Assembly: GCA_002812745.2 (NCBI GenBank)
Contig: NCSJ02000331.1
Coordinates: 1-45,481 of the forward strand
Source of the DNA: Scytalidium lignicola
Taxonomy: Eukaryota > Ascomycota > Leotiomycetes
Direction of reading: 5' to 3'
Length of the DNA: 45,481 nt
Shown in pieces: positions 1 through 9,983 of this stretch. Within the stretch, counting starts at the first letter, position 1; every line of letters starts with the position of its first letter. The notes beneath the pieces are model-generated. The model had not been told where the DNA came from, ran no database searches, and worked only from the letters and a program-made list of their open reading frames with translations. The translations under genes and the position numbers were made by a program.

Positions 1-2900
1 GTATTAAGAGTTTCCTTGTAAGATTTCAGTTTTGTGGGATTATCTGTTACAGTTAGGGTATACTCTAAATTTAAGGCAGAATAAGTTGTAAAGTAGTAGT
101 TATAAGCTATAGTAATTGTTAGAAGTTAACTAAGAATCTTTTTTTTTATTAGGAAAAGCTTTAAAAACGACTAGAAATGGAGAAATAACTGAAAATGAAG
201 ATAAAGCTTAAGTGCTTGACTTTGCAACTTATAAGTGTGTAATATAATTCTTTATGAGATTAATGTACGTAATATTAGAGTTAATATGTTTTTGCTTAAG
301 CTTTTTATTCTTTAAGCTTTTCAGACGATTATGATTATGTTTAATAAGTATAACTATTTGAGGAAGTTTATCTTTAAACANTTTTTTTCTTTTCTTTAAT
401 AAGTTGTATAATTTTCTTAAATGTAAAGTTTAACTGTAAAGAGAGAGTTGTATCTTGTAAAGTAAAAGGTAAAGATAATGGAAAATTAACTTTAATAATA
501 GTTTTAGCATTTTAAGCTTTGATAATAAGCTTTTTTTGAACGTAAATTATTCTTTATAAAGGTAATATNAAAAAGTATAGACTAGTTTATAAGTATATNA
601 AAAGAATTTAATAACAATAAATCAAGCTGTTTTTAAAGTCTAATAATATACTCNTTTTTAACTTTAGAAGTTATTTTTTAAGATGTTATACAATGTTCTT
701 TATTAACATGTATAAAGATTTTAGAATTAACAATACAAAGGTTTAATAGATTAAGCTTGTAATTAGTATTAAAAGGAAAAACCTGTTTTATAAAAGTTTT
801 GAATAAAGTAATATTATTTATAAGAGTTCTAGTTACAAGATAATTGTTAATATATATAGCTAATTTGTACACTTTGTTTTAAAGTATAAGGAGAATGTTA
901 GTAGTAATTATAATAGTACAAGTTCTTGTAAATATAAAGCATTTAGTTCTTTTAAAGATTTCATTTTATTATAATATATAAGAAGTAGTCTTTTTATGTT
1001 AAATATTTTTATGATTATAAAAGGTATTAAGTTTTTTTTTTAATTAAACTTGTTTTTACTATTAATTCAAATTAATTTAAGAGTAATATTTTACTGATTT
1101 TTGAAAAAGGCATAATATGTAATTATAACATTATATATAGTTTTCNTTTTCTTTATAAGTATAATTTTAAGTAATGCTAGAATAATCATTTACTATAATA
1201 GTAGTATAATAATATTCATTGTAGTTAATAAATGTAATTGTACACATATTGATATTCAGGACTTTATTAACTTTAGTAAATCATTTTTTAAGTTTTTGAG
1301 AAATGTTTTTCTTAGAATAATTATACTTATAAGCTTTATAAAGGAAAAGGTTTTTATTAAAGGCTTTCTTTACTAACTTTGTGTTAATACCAAGAGTAGC
1401 TTTAATAGTGTTTTTAACGACTTTAAAGTTTGTATATATTAAATGTTAATGAATAATATTCAAACTAAAGATTATTTGATGAGTAAGGAATACTAAAATA
1501 AATGCTGTTAGAATGAATGTTAATCTTAAATAAATACTAGCAGAAAAGGTAATAATAATACTATATTCGACATTATTCTTATCAAATATATTAAATAAAG
1601 TAATACAAGTGTTATTATTCTGTACAAAGAGTTTTAAGACTTTGAAAATATTAACTAGAAATATAAGTATATATTATATATTAGTAAATGTTAAGAGGAA
1701 AGATAAACTATTTGAACAAGTAGTTTTAAGTGTAATAATGTTTATACTTATAATTAAAGTGAAATTATTACTTGTCTTTATAAGATAAAGATTAGAATAT
1801 GTTGAATAAAAATCAGAATTAAATTAATTAAGATTATTAGTAATATGATCAATGATATTTGTGTTTACAATTTACTGATTGTGTATAAACATGAAGAAAA
1901 TTATAAGATTAACAGTAATTAAGTTAGTAAAGTTGAGGTTAACAGTATTAGATTTGTCCTTTAAATTAGATTTCNTTAAGTTTATTCTTACTTTTCTTCT
2001 TTTTTTTTCTTGTTAGATTACTTTGTTTTATATTTTTTAAGCTTTTTAAAATGTTTTTGAAAGTAATTGGATTTCTTATAATTATTCTTCTTATAATAAT
2101 TGTACTTAATGTTTTTGAAGTTCTTTGAATTGTTTAAGTTCGAATTAGAATTGTTTTTGCTATATATGATAATACTAGAAGAGTTAATAGTAGAGATAGA
2201 TTTATTAACAATGNTTTTTTATAAGTTAAGTAAGTGTAAGAAGCTTTTTAAATCTGTTAATTGAATATTAACATTTAACTTAAATAGGATATTTATCCTT
2301 AAAGCTAGAAATAAAAACGAATTTATAAAAAAAGTTTTATGTTATTACTTTTAATAGCTTTCAAATTGAACATCATTGACTTGAATATAGTAATATACAT
2401 GTTTATAGAGTTAAAGTGATTATACTTGACAAATATCAGTTTAAACAAGAATTTTTATTGTAGATTATGACNTTTTTCTTTGATATTAAGCTTTTAAAGT
2501 AATTTAAACAAGCTTTATTATATTATAGTCTTTAATTAATAGTATAACTTTATTGTTGATATTGATATTAAGATATATATAAGTTTTAACATTATCTTTG
2601 TATTAAGCCTTTTACTTAGAAGAGTTTCCCTTAAAAGGCGAAATAATATTATTAATATAATCTTCAAGACTTTTAAAATAGAATAATATTATAAGATAAG
2701 AGCTTCAAAGGTTATAGTTCTCTGAACTTTTAAGTCTTTAGTCTTTTAAGAGAATGATAATATTAGAATTGTTAATTATACTGAAGGTAATAGTTAAATA
2801 CGTGGATATAAGTAAATAGAGATAAAAAGGTGTTAATTAATATAATCAACATATAAGAAGAAGCGTTAGCTTAATTATATTATTACTAAAGTACATAACT
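1..2900 (-). mobile_element. RIP-degraded Ty1/Copia gag-pol relic
   Basis: This AT-rich segment reads on the minus strand as a decayed Copia polyprotein. From about 2130 down to 2040 there is a gag zinc-knuckle region with the spacing of a CCHC box, but all four ligands are now Tyr (2063-2104), followed by a Lys-rich tail. From about 1440 down to 1100 the frame resembles the end of the pre-integrase and start of the integrase core (KNISQKLKK, then NEYYYTTIIVNDYSSIT), where Copia integrases normally have a DDYSR-type motif. Stops are frequent and are mostly TAA/TAG where Gln or Trp is expected, as RIP produces. The left end runs off the window and the gag start near 2.8-2.9 kb is not resolved. 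LTRs were not identified. It encodes nothing functional. Confidence 0.7.
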
Positions 2901-4060
2901 TGTTAAATTAAAGCATATAAAGTATATAATATAATATAGAGTAACTTTGTGTATATTGTAATGTTGTACAATAGTAACTATATACACGTAAAAGAGCTAA
3001 CTAATAAGACTACTTAAAATAGAAGTTATATATAATAAGAAAGTAGTGCTTGAAGTAGTATATAAGATATTACAACANTTTTTTATATTTACNTTTTTTC
3101 ATAGAAGTCNTTTTAAAATTTTCTTTTTTTATATTTTCTAATCTGATTACTTTAATTTTAAGTATATTCNTTTTTAACNTTTTTAATATAAAACTTCTTT
3201 AATCATTTCGAACTTTAAAATTTTTTTTAAACTTTTAAATTTTTTTTTNATTATTCCTTTTAATTAGATTAATATTATTAAATACTTTTTGTTTAATAAA
3301 CTCTTTAACTTTATTAATAATATTCTTAATATATTAAAAGCAACTTTGTTCAGTTGTAATATTAGAACATTTACATTTATCTTTATTATAAATTAAATAT
3401 TATACAATTAAGAACAAAACTTTTTCAATACTTTTAATAAAGCTTTATATTCTCNTTTTTGTAATATTATATCTAGTTTTTTACATTATTCTAAAGTTTA
3501 CTTTTTATACTTGTACAAATAACANTTTTTTATTTTCTTTTACTTGTATTAGAACAGCTTTTTACTTAAGTAATAAAGTGTTAACTGCTAAAATAATTAT
3601 TTACTCTAATTTATAATCAATCTTCTTTAATACTAGAATTGTTATTAATATATATTTAAGTTTATTTATAACTTTGTCTTATTTAATTTTTTATTTGAAT
3701 TTAACTTCTTTTTCTTAATAGTATATAAATTAAAAAAGCTATTATAATAAAATATTCAATCTAAATCTTGTAATATATACAAATCTTTAAAAAAAATTTT
3801 AACCTTCTTTTTGTCTTTACATTTTAGCTAGTTTAAGATTTTTAAAACCTTTATACTATTTAAGTGTTGTTTGTTAATATTATACATATATCTTATTATT
3901 TTAATCNTTTTTCATTTTAAACTAAAACTTTAATCTTATAATTACTTTAACNTTTTTTTAAATTATAAAGAATTTTATTTAGATTCTGAACATGTTTTAA
4001 CATAAACTTTTATATACTTAAAACTATCTCTTTGTTATTATATTATTATTATTCTTATAC
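2901..4060. repeat. AT-rich repeat relic, unassigned
   Basis: This is extremely AT-rich sequence with runs of T and A and about ten single N bases next to T runs. Part of it (about 2.9-3.06 kb) may be the LTR or leader of the adjacent Copia relic. A Lys-rich, stop-broken frame is visible on the minus strand at about 3.3-3.7 kb but could not be matched to a family. No intact gene was seen. Confidence 0.4.
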
Positions 4061-4239
4061 TGTAGGTTATAAGGCTACCCTAAGGGTATACAGGATAACT
4101 ACACTGTTATACAGGAAACTATATTACCTTCTTGGCCAGGTGAAAACCTCTATACTGCTCTCTATCTGCTTAGGTGCAATTGCCTTGCCTTGTCTTTATT
4201 ATCCTCTTGTCCAGTACTTAGCTTACCAGCTTAATTAAG
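4061..4239. repeat. GC-richer island inside the AT block
   Basis: This short stretch is clearly less AT-biased than its surroundings. It may be the 3' untranslated tail of the minus-strand LINE relic next to it or an end of another element; a TG start at 4061 is compatible with an LTR end but no partner copy was found. The small open frame on the plus strand (4032-4238) is hydrophobic and looks fortuitous. Confidence 0.3.
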
Positions 4240-4790
4240 GAGAGTTTTACTATATTATTAAGTTAGTAGTTAGTAACTCAGTTCTTTAAGATGTTATTAC
4301 TTTACTGTTGTCTTATTTTGCTCTTAGATCCTTAGTTATACTGCTAATTTATACTCTTGTAACCTTCTTGTAGTTAACACTTAGTTAATAATTTATTTAC
4401 ATTCTTAACAGCTTCCTAGTATCTTTCTCAAGTCTCTTACTGTATAAGCCCTTATTTTGAGGCTCTTTCTTGTTCATTCTAAGTTTGGACAATTAATGAT
4501 TAGATAACAAGTTGTTTCTTTTACAAGTTTACAATTATATAATAACATGTTTATATCAAGTACATAATGTCTAAACAAATATGCTTATAGTCTAATTTTG
4601 CTAATATAAATTTGTGTAATTAACAAGTTAACTGCTTTGTTTAGCTTACTATATAAGAGTAATGCTTTTTTGTCAAAAGTAGGAAAGTCTACAACTTCTG
4701 TATAATTGCATAACCTAGCTAGCTTAGCAACTTCGAAGCTCTAAGTCCATCTTGCCTTTTAATCTCTTGTTACAACTACGTTGATTGCCT
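4240..4790 (-). mobile_element. Tad-like non-LTR retrotransposon, C-terminal relic
   Basis: Read on the minus strand from about 4750 to 4400, the translation follows the C-terminal part of fungal Tad-clade LINE polyproteins, just after the RNase H domain. There is a stretch with LLITQIYISKIRL, corresponding to the usual 'LxxLRTGKIGL' segment, then a cysteine-containing region ending in CYLIINCPN, matching the common 'H/C-x-L-x-CP' motif, and then YTVRDLRKILG, matching the 'RDLRxLL' tail. Several stop codons interrupt it. The upstream reverse transcriptase is not present, so this is a 5'-truncated and decayed copy. The family call rests on motif order recalled from known elements, not on a search. 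Confidence 0.5.
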
Positions 4791-5060
4791 TTGGTGTTGC
4801 TTGGTAGCCTTTCCATCACTGCAACTATGCTGCCTTGTATTCACTGCTTTCTTTAGGTGGCCGCTTTTTCGTCTGCTGCTTGCGTCTCTTTGTTATTATA
4901 TATTGTATACAGTTTTTTCATTAGAATGTTATCAAGAAATAGTTTATAAACTTTTAGAATTAAATTATTTAAAATATGAATAACTATTCTTAAAAACTAA
5001 GTTATAAAATTAATAACTTTATAAGTATCTGTATATATTGTAATAATTTTAAAAACATTA
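4791..5060. repeat. Relic sequence between LINE and Copia fragments
   Basis: The first ~100 bases are GC-richer and may be the RNase H part of the same LINE relic. The rest is AT-rich with no supportable gene. The small open frame at 4801-4983 is not convincing. Confidence 0.3.
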
Positions 5061-5235
5061 TAAAAATAGTTATATTTTAACTTTTCTTAGTTAATAATAC
5101 TTGATTATACTTTNAAAAAGAAGTTTACTAGTAAAATAATTATATAAGAATATAATGTATAATTATAATATTATATGTATTTTTCTTTTCTTTATAAATA
5201 TAATCTTNAATAATGTATTATTAAAAACTTTAACG
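5061..5235 (-). mobile_element. Second Copia integrase fragment
   Basis: This segment resembles the stretch at about 1050-1200, including matching blocks around the ATAATTATAA/ATTATAT and TTTCTTTATAA segments. On the minus strand both copies encode the same short peptide context (NYTYKE in the first, DYIYKE here), the region just after the integrase Asp motif. It is therefore a second, partial, RIP-altered copy of the Copia element. It stops just before the homing-endonuclease fragment. Confidence 0.45.
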
Positions 5236-5249
5236 ATAATTTCTTTATA

Positions 5250-5556
5250 CCTAGCTATTTTCCAGGTTGATTAAGTGGGTTTATAGAAACAGAAGGCTTA
5301 TTTTTTATAAGAAAAAATAATAACCATTCTTTTTATATAGGAAAAACTCATGATTATTATTTGTTGATTAGCATTAAAAANTTTTTTTAATTTTAGTGTT
5401 AAAATTAAAAATAGTAATAAAACCTATTTATATTACTTAGAAAGTTATAAAAAAGAAACTTTAAATAATATAATAGATCATTGTATATCTTACCCTTTAC
5501 TAGGCGAAAATTCTAAATCTTTAGATATCTTTATTAAAAATATAAAAAAACAGTAA
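5250..5556 (+). pseudogene. LAGLIDADG homing endonuclease fragment (probable NUMT)
   Basis: The plus strand shows a LAGLIDADG-type motif, LSGFIETEG, followed by LFFIRKNNNHSF, YIGKTHDYYLL and, after a frame break at the poly-T/N site near 5381, NIIDHCISYPLLGE and a terminal stop at 5554. This order is characteristic of the C-terminal half of group I intron endonucleases of fungal mitochondria. The codon before the motif is TGA (5268-5270), which is Trp in the mold mitochondrial code and matches the expected Trp; RIP of TGG could also give TGA. Codon use is strongly AT-biased, as in mitochondria. It sits among nuclear transposon relics, so a mitochondrial insertion into the nucleus is the simplest reading. 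It is broken and partial. Confidence 0.7.
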
Positions 5557-6545
5557 GTGTCATGTTGTATTGCCACCATGGAACAAGTTTTATTTCATTT
5601 CTAAAGCATTCNTTTTATTTCAATAATAAAGATGTTACTTTCCTCAAGAATTCTTCTTACAAAATTCNAAAAAGTATATTATTACTTCTTAGTTAAACTA
5701 TTAATTGATTCTTTATATTAGTTCATCTTCTCCTGATAACATAATAAGTACTTTTAAAGGTAATGAATCTTTTTCTAGTTCATTAATTATAAGCAAAGTT
5801 TTCTTCTCTTAATTAGTTTGTTCAACAACAATCTTAACTAGTTCCTTCTATTCTTATTAAGCATAATACTGTTCAGCTTTAAGTAATTATTCTATTAACT
5901 TTCTTAAACCTTAGATTTCTTTATATTATATTTTTGCCTTTATTTAATCTTATTNAAAAAGTCATCATTGAATAGCCTTTTTATTACAGGTTATATTATC
6001 CTTATACAACATAATTTAATCCTTCCTTTATTACTATTTAGGTGTTTTCAAGCATCTAGTTGAAATTGTCTTGAATTTAAGTTCTTTCTACTAATAAAAA
6101 AAAACTCATATATTCTCCTTTTTATAATAATGCTTTGAAGGTTGGTCTTATAGACTAAAACAAAATCTTCAAGGTTAAGTTCTTGTTCTTCAACAGTTAT
6201 TTCCTCTTATTATACAATTTTATAAAGTTGGCTTCTGTCCAGGATTTCTTATCCTCTTAAACTCTTTATGCTAATCATTAGATAATATCTTAAGATTAAT
6301 GCCTCTTCAGAAACAGAATATATTTTTGTTAATACTACCTTGAAGTTTGTTAACATAATCATCTAAATTCTACTAACTCTTAGAATTAATCTTCATCTGT
6401 CCTGATTCTCAGTTGTCTCCTTGTCTTGAGGGTATCTTACATACTAAGTCCTTGTCATAAGTATTAAGTTCACTTTAAAGACTCTTACTATTGTTATTTT
6501 GTCTGTATTTGTTTTAATAACATAATATAGTATAATTATTAAATC
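5557..6545. repeat. RIP-altered relic with a long broken minus-strand frame
   Basis: Sequence is AT-rich but retains one long minus-strand frame in phase with the Gypsy gag immediately upstream. From about 6540 to 6110 it is interrupted only by stops of RIP type, with recognisable peptide texture (SEEALILRYY; EEITVEEQELNLEDFVLVYK). It may be the decayed continuation of the Gypsy element or a separate element's structural protein. No protease or reverse transcriptase motif was recognised, so it is left unassigned. Confidence 0.35.
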
Positions 6546-7888
6546 TTAGAGAATTTCTTCCTCTGAGGAGTTTCCCTCCTTATCCTCAAAGTCCTCTTCC
6601 TTAGAAGATTTTGATGAAATGTCCATAATTCTCAGGATTCTTATAATTCCAACCTTAATTATTATACTTAACTTATTGTCCTTCTTATAAGTATTTGTTA
6701 TATGTTTAAGAAGTCTACATTTAAAACATAACTTGTTTTTTCTTCTTTTATCAAGTTCTTCAAGAGAAATTCCAAAGGAATTCCTTTTCTTGTTCTTTCC
6801 TTTATAATACTTCTTTCCTTTTCCTTTGATAATCTTTTCTCTCTTCATAATATTTAACTTTATAAGGTTATTATAATCCTTCTTTTTGTCAATCNTTTTA
6901 TTTGTTAAAGTAAGATCCTCTTTTTTTTGTCCAAGCTTATCTTATATTATTTATTCTTGATTTTGATAGATAAGTCAACAAGAGTATTAAATGTAATAAT
7001 TATAAGCTTTTAATACAATTCTTCTTTGATAAAGTCCTTTAGTCTAATCTTATATTGATGTATATGAACTTCTTCTCCTTAGTTGACTAATACTATATAT
7101 TAATAATAAAGCATTGTATATTTGTTAAGGCTCTTAGTTTGTTTAAGGTGAGTTAGTTGTCTTTTAACATTCCTTTTTTCATTAACATCTTTATACAAGC
7201 ATTTAAGTTCTCTTGTATAGTTAACCTAACTTATAATAATGTTGATTATTACTTATTTTATCATTTCTCTGTTTATCATGAACTATTTGTCCTTAAAAGG
7301 TTGAAACCAAGTTTTGATTACTTCTCTTAAGTATATTAATGCTTACAAAACCTTATATGTATTTCTAAGTAATAAGTAATCATTTAATATTAAATAAGTT
7401 CTTGTCTGAACAAGATATACTTTTAGTTTCTTTTTATCCTTATAAAATAAGTTTAATCAAGTAATTTTAACTTCTTTAAGTGTTATTATTAGAATTTGTT
7501 TAATATTATCCTCTAGTTTAAAGTCTAGATTAAGGTTTAAACTTAAAACTCTTAATGTTAGAACTAGTTTTAAGTTAAGCTTAGATAATAAAAGTATTAG
7601 CTTTTTTCTTACAACTCTTGACAATTCTCCAACAATTAATCCTTTTGTTAACTTAATAAGTTACTTTAATAGTATAATAACTTCTTTTAATATTTCTTCT
7701 TAGATGTTAATTTCTTCAATAGTTTAGTTCTTACTTTAATCCTCTTCAAAGTTATCTTCTGAACTTTTCTTAAATACTTCCTCAGATTTCTCTTTAGATT
7801 CCTCTTCAAAGCTTTTTTCAGAACTTTCTTTAAGTTGTTGTTTATTATTATTATTTACTAGTATGTTTGTTTCCAAATCCTGATTCAT
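6546..7888 (-). pseudogene. Ty3/Gypsy gag relic
   Basis: A decayed gag gene on the minus strand, with a start codon at 7888-7886 and a stop at 6546, about 447 codons. The N-terminal part is acidic (SEKSFEEESKEKSEE). The middle follows a Gypsy capsid: KLKVYLVQTRTYLILND, then IKTWFQPFKDK, where families usually have 'FLxQLRxYL...A..WFEPYL'. A basic region is followed by a zinc knuckle at 6728-6687 whose last Cys is now Tyr (CFKC-x4-H-x4-Y), and then an acidic tail. About a dozen in-frame stops, mainly TAA/TAG at Gln/Trp positions, indicate RIP. The last 100 codons are open from the ATG at 6848. It lies 72 bp downstream of the LTR, as gag should. Confidence 0.7.
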
Positions 7889-7960
7889 CAAGATAAGTAA
7901 TGTTCAAAATGTTACAAAACTATATTATCCAGGTCATTGGATAGCCAAGGGTAAGGTAAA

Positions 7961-8252
7961 TGTTCAGGGACAGTGGAAACATATGATACACAGGCAGGTG
8001 ACTAAGTTAAGGGTAAGATCTAGTAATGTATTTAGGTTGAACATAAGGAATCTACTCTTATGTTCCTACAGTATGCTTATATAGATAATAAAACACAGTT
8101 GAATCCCTTGAAGTCTTTAGAGTCCTCTGGAGTCCCCCAAGGATCTCAAGACTCCATCATGTGACCTCTAATTGTTAGGTTCTCTATGTACACCTTCTGT
8201 GTACTGAGCCTCAAGCTTACACCAATCAGCTTGTTAGGTAAAACCCATAACA
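7961..8252 (-). repeat. LTR of the Gypsy element
   Basis: This 292-bp segment starts TGTT (7961) and ends AACA (8252), the inverted termini expected of an LTR. It is much less AT-rich than its neighbours and lies directly upstream of the gag relic in the minus direction. Reading that way it contains a TATA-like CTATATAAGC near 8070-8085, consistent with an LTR promoter. The 72 bp between it and gag would hold the primer-binding site, which was not matched to a tRNA. The second LTR was not found, so the element is incomplete. Confidence 0.6.
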
Positions 8253-8889
8253 ATAAGAGGAATAAGAGTTTTCCTATTAACATAGATAATTTCAATCATA
8301 GTAATAGATTGATGATTTTCAAGGTTTAAAGAGTAAAACTTAATTAATTCAATTAGAACTAACATTTTTACACCTTTAAAACAATCAATTCAAAATCTTA
8401 ATTCGTTGAAATTATATAAATTATACTTTTGAATATTATACTTCTTAATTGTATTTTGAAACGTTAAAACCAATTTTTAACTTCTTCTAAATCTTGAGTA
8501 GTAATGTGTTTTTAAGCAATTGGTTTGGTTTTGATTTTGTAAAGGCTAAGCTAAGCTTTCTACTACTTACAATACTAACTTTAAGATAAGATTAGTTGAT
8601 TCTGTTGTTTTTGAATATAATAAATAACTTCAAATATGATTTCCTTAGTAGGAAGTTGGCCATTATCAAGATATGACTTAATAAAGGTATGTATAGCTTA
8701 TTCTTGACTAGCTGTTAATATCTTGTTATAACCTCCACGAGAATTAGGTTTAGAACCCCTCTGGATGGCCATATTCAACGTTGATTTATTAACCTTGAAT
8801 AGTTTAACTGCTACTGATTGGCTTTCTGTAGGGTTATTAGCTAACCAGTCTTTGACTTGACGAATACACTCCTTCTTTGGAGTTGACAT
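8253..8889 (-). pseudogene. pogo/Fot1-type (Tc1/mariner superfamily) transposase relic
   Basis: The minus strand from the ATG at 8889 encodes an N-terminal psq-like helix-turn-helix (residues about 1-60; SVAVKLFKVNKSTLNMAIQR, then SRGGYNKILTASQE), interrupted by a TAA at 8698 where family members have Gln or another residue. Translation continues past it as AIHTFIKSYLDNGQLPTKE, then KIKTKPIA, VKNWF and NLYNFNE, the normal order of the CENP-B-like HTH and the start of the DDE nuclease domain. The first catalytic Asp (FDE) is now Asn (codon 8407-8405), and there is a frameshift near 8430. The nuclease domain is cut off at the LTR boundary (8252). It cannot encode an active transposase. Confidence 0.75.
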
Positions 8890-9983
8890 GGTAACACATT
8901 TAAAGGATATATTTAAATTTTGAAATTTAATGGTGGTTAGTATTTAATTTGTGTGCGTTTACCATACAAAAATAAGAAGCGACCACATTTTGCTTTGCGA
9001 CCACTATTGCTTCCACCGACTAGGAGCGAATGCGACGAAAGTCGGGCAATGCGCGTGCCTGAGGCCCGACGATTAATCTCGGCGACCTCAGTTAAGAGAA
9101 TGTTGGAGATGGCACGAGTGATTGCTTCTCGGTGATTATTATCTAGATTATCGACGGATAATTTCTTGGGCTCGGCGTCAGATTCGGTGCCAACCCTATG
9201 TCGTTCTTCGGCCAACATTTTCNTTTTTTTCTCTTTTTGAGCAGGTGTTGACGGCTATGATGCTAACAATAAACAGTTCAATGTATGTTCTTAAACCATG
9301 GGATCTATCAATCTCGGGGTGAGTGATGATGTGATATGTAGAGTTGGAATTTAAACACCTATGGGAAGATGAGCTACAAAGTCTTGGAACTGAGGGGCAA
9401 AACTGGCGAGGTCGACGCCAAGGTTCGCGGCGCTTACCACCTGCACTCCCATGAACAATGCAACCGCCGAGAATACAAACCGCAGGTCAATATCCTAAAT
9501 TTATCTAGACTGTGTTGGTCGGCCATACACCTTGAAACACTAATAGAGAGCTCATTTCCAGTGAGCAAACGTATATATGCTTTGTGTATCTGACGTTTGA
9601 TGAAACGATGTCTACCCGTTTAGACGCGGACGTTCTCAATCGGCCTACCCTTGGCCGGATCCAAGGCTGTGAATTCCTCCATAGCGCGGAACTGGGACGC
9701 CTACCACCATCACTATTATACTCTCATCTTTAGCCATATTCACATCTTAATTCATCTACGTTACATTTGCAAAAATTATTTCAACTCCAGATCACCGTCC
9801 ATTGAAATTCCAATTGCGATATTCCGCTCGATCAGTTAACTAGTCGTGAACTCTAATACTCTCATCGCTACTTTACTCATAACTGATTCCCCCTTTTGCT
9901 TTAGCCAAACAACTCTAACTTTGATTTTTGCTTCAATTTCAGTTGAAAAAGATGCCTCCTCGATGCCAGCCGGCGATGCCTAA
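8890..9983. other. Composition boundary and gene-poor stretch
   Basis: GC content rises sharply at about 8.94 kb, marking the edge of the AT-rich repeat block. A 93-codon frame on the minus strand (9218-8937) and a 74-codon frame on the plus strand (9369-9593) are open, but neither shows a recognisable domain, and each could be chance or an exon of an unmodelled gene. One N occurs at about 9223 before a T run. No regulatory element could be assigned. Confidence 0.4.

Noticed and set aside
8937..9218. 93-codon minus-strand open frame at the composition boundary
   Set aside because: It starts from a plausible ATG, but no domain, splice context or signal supports it, and the plus strand is also open over part of it. 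Left as part of the intergenic description.
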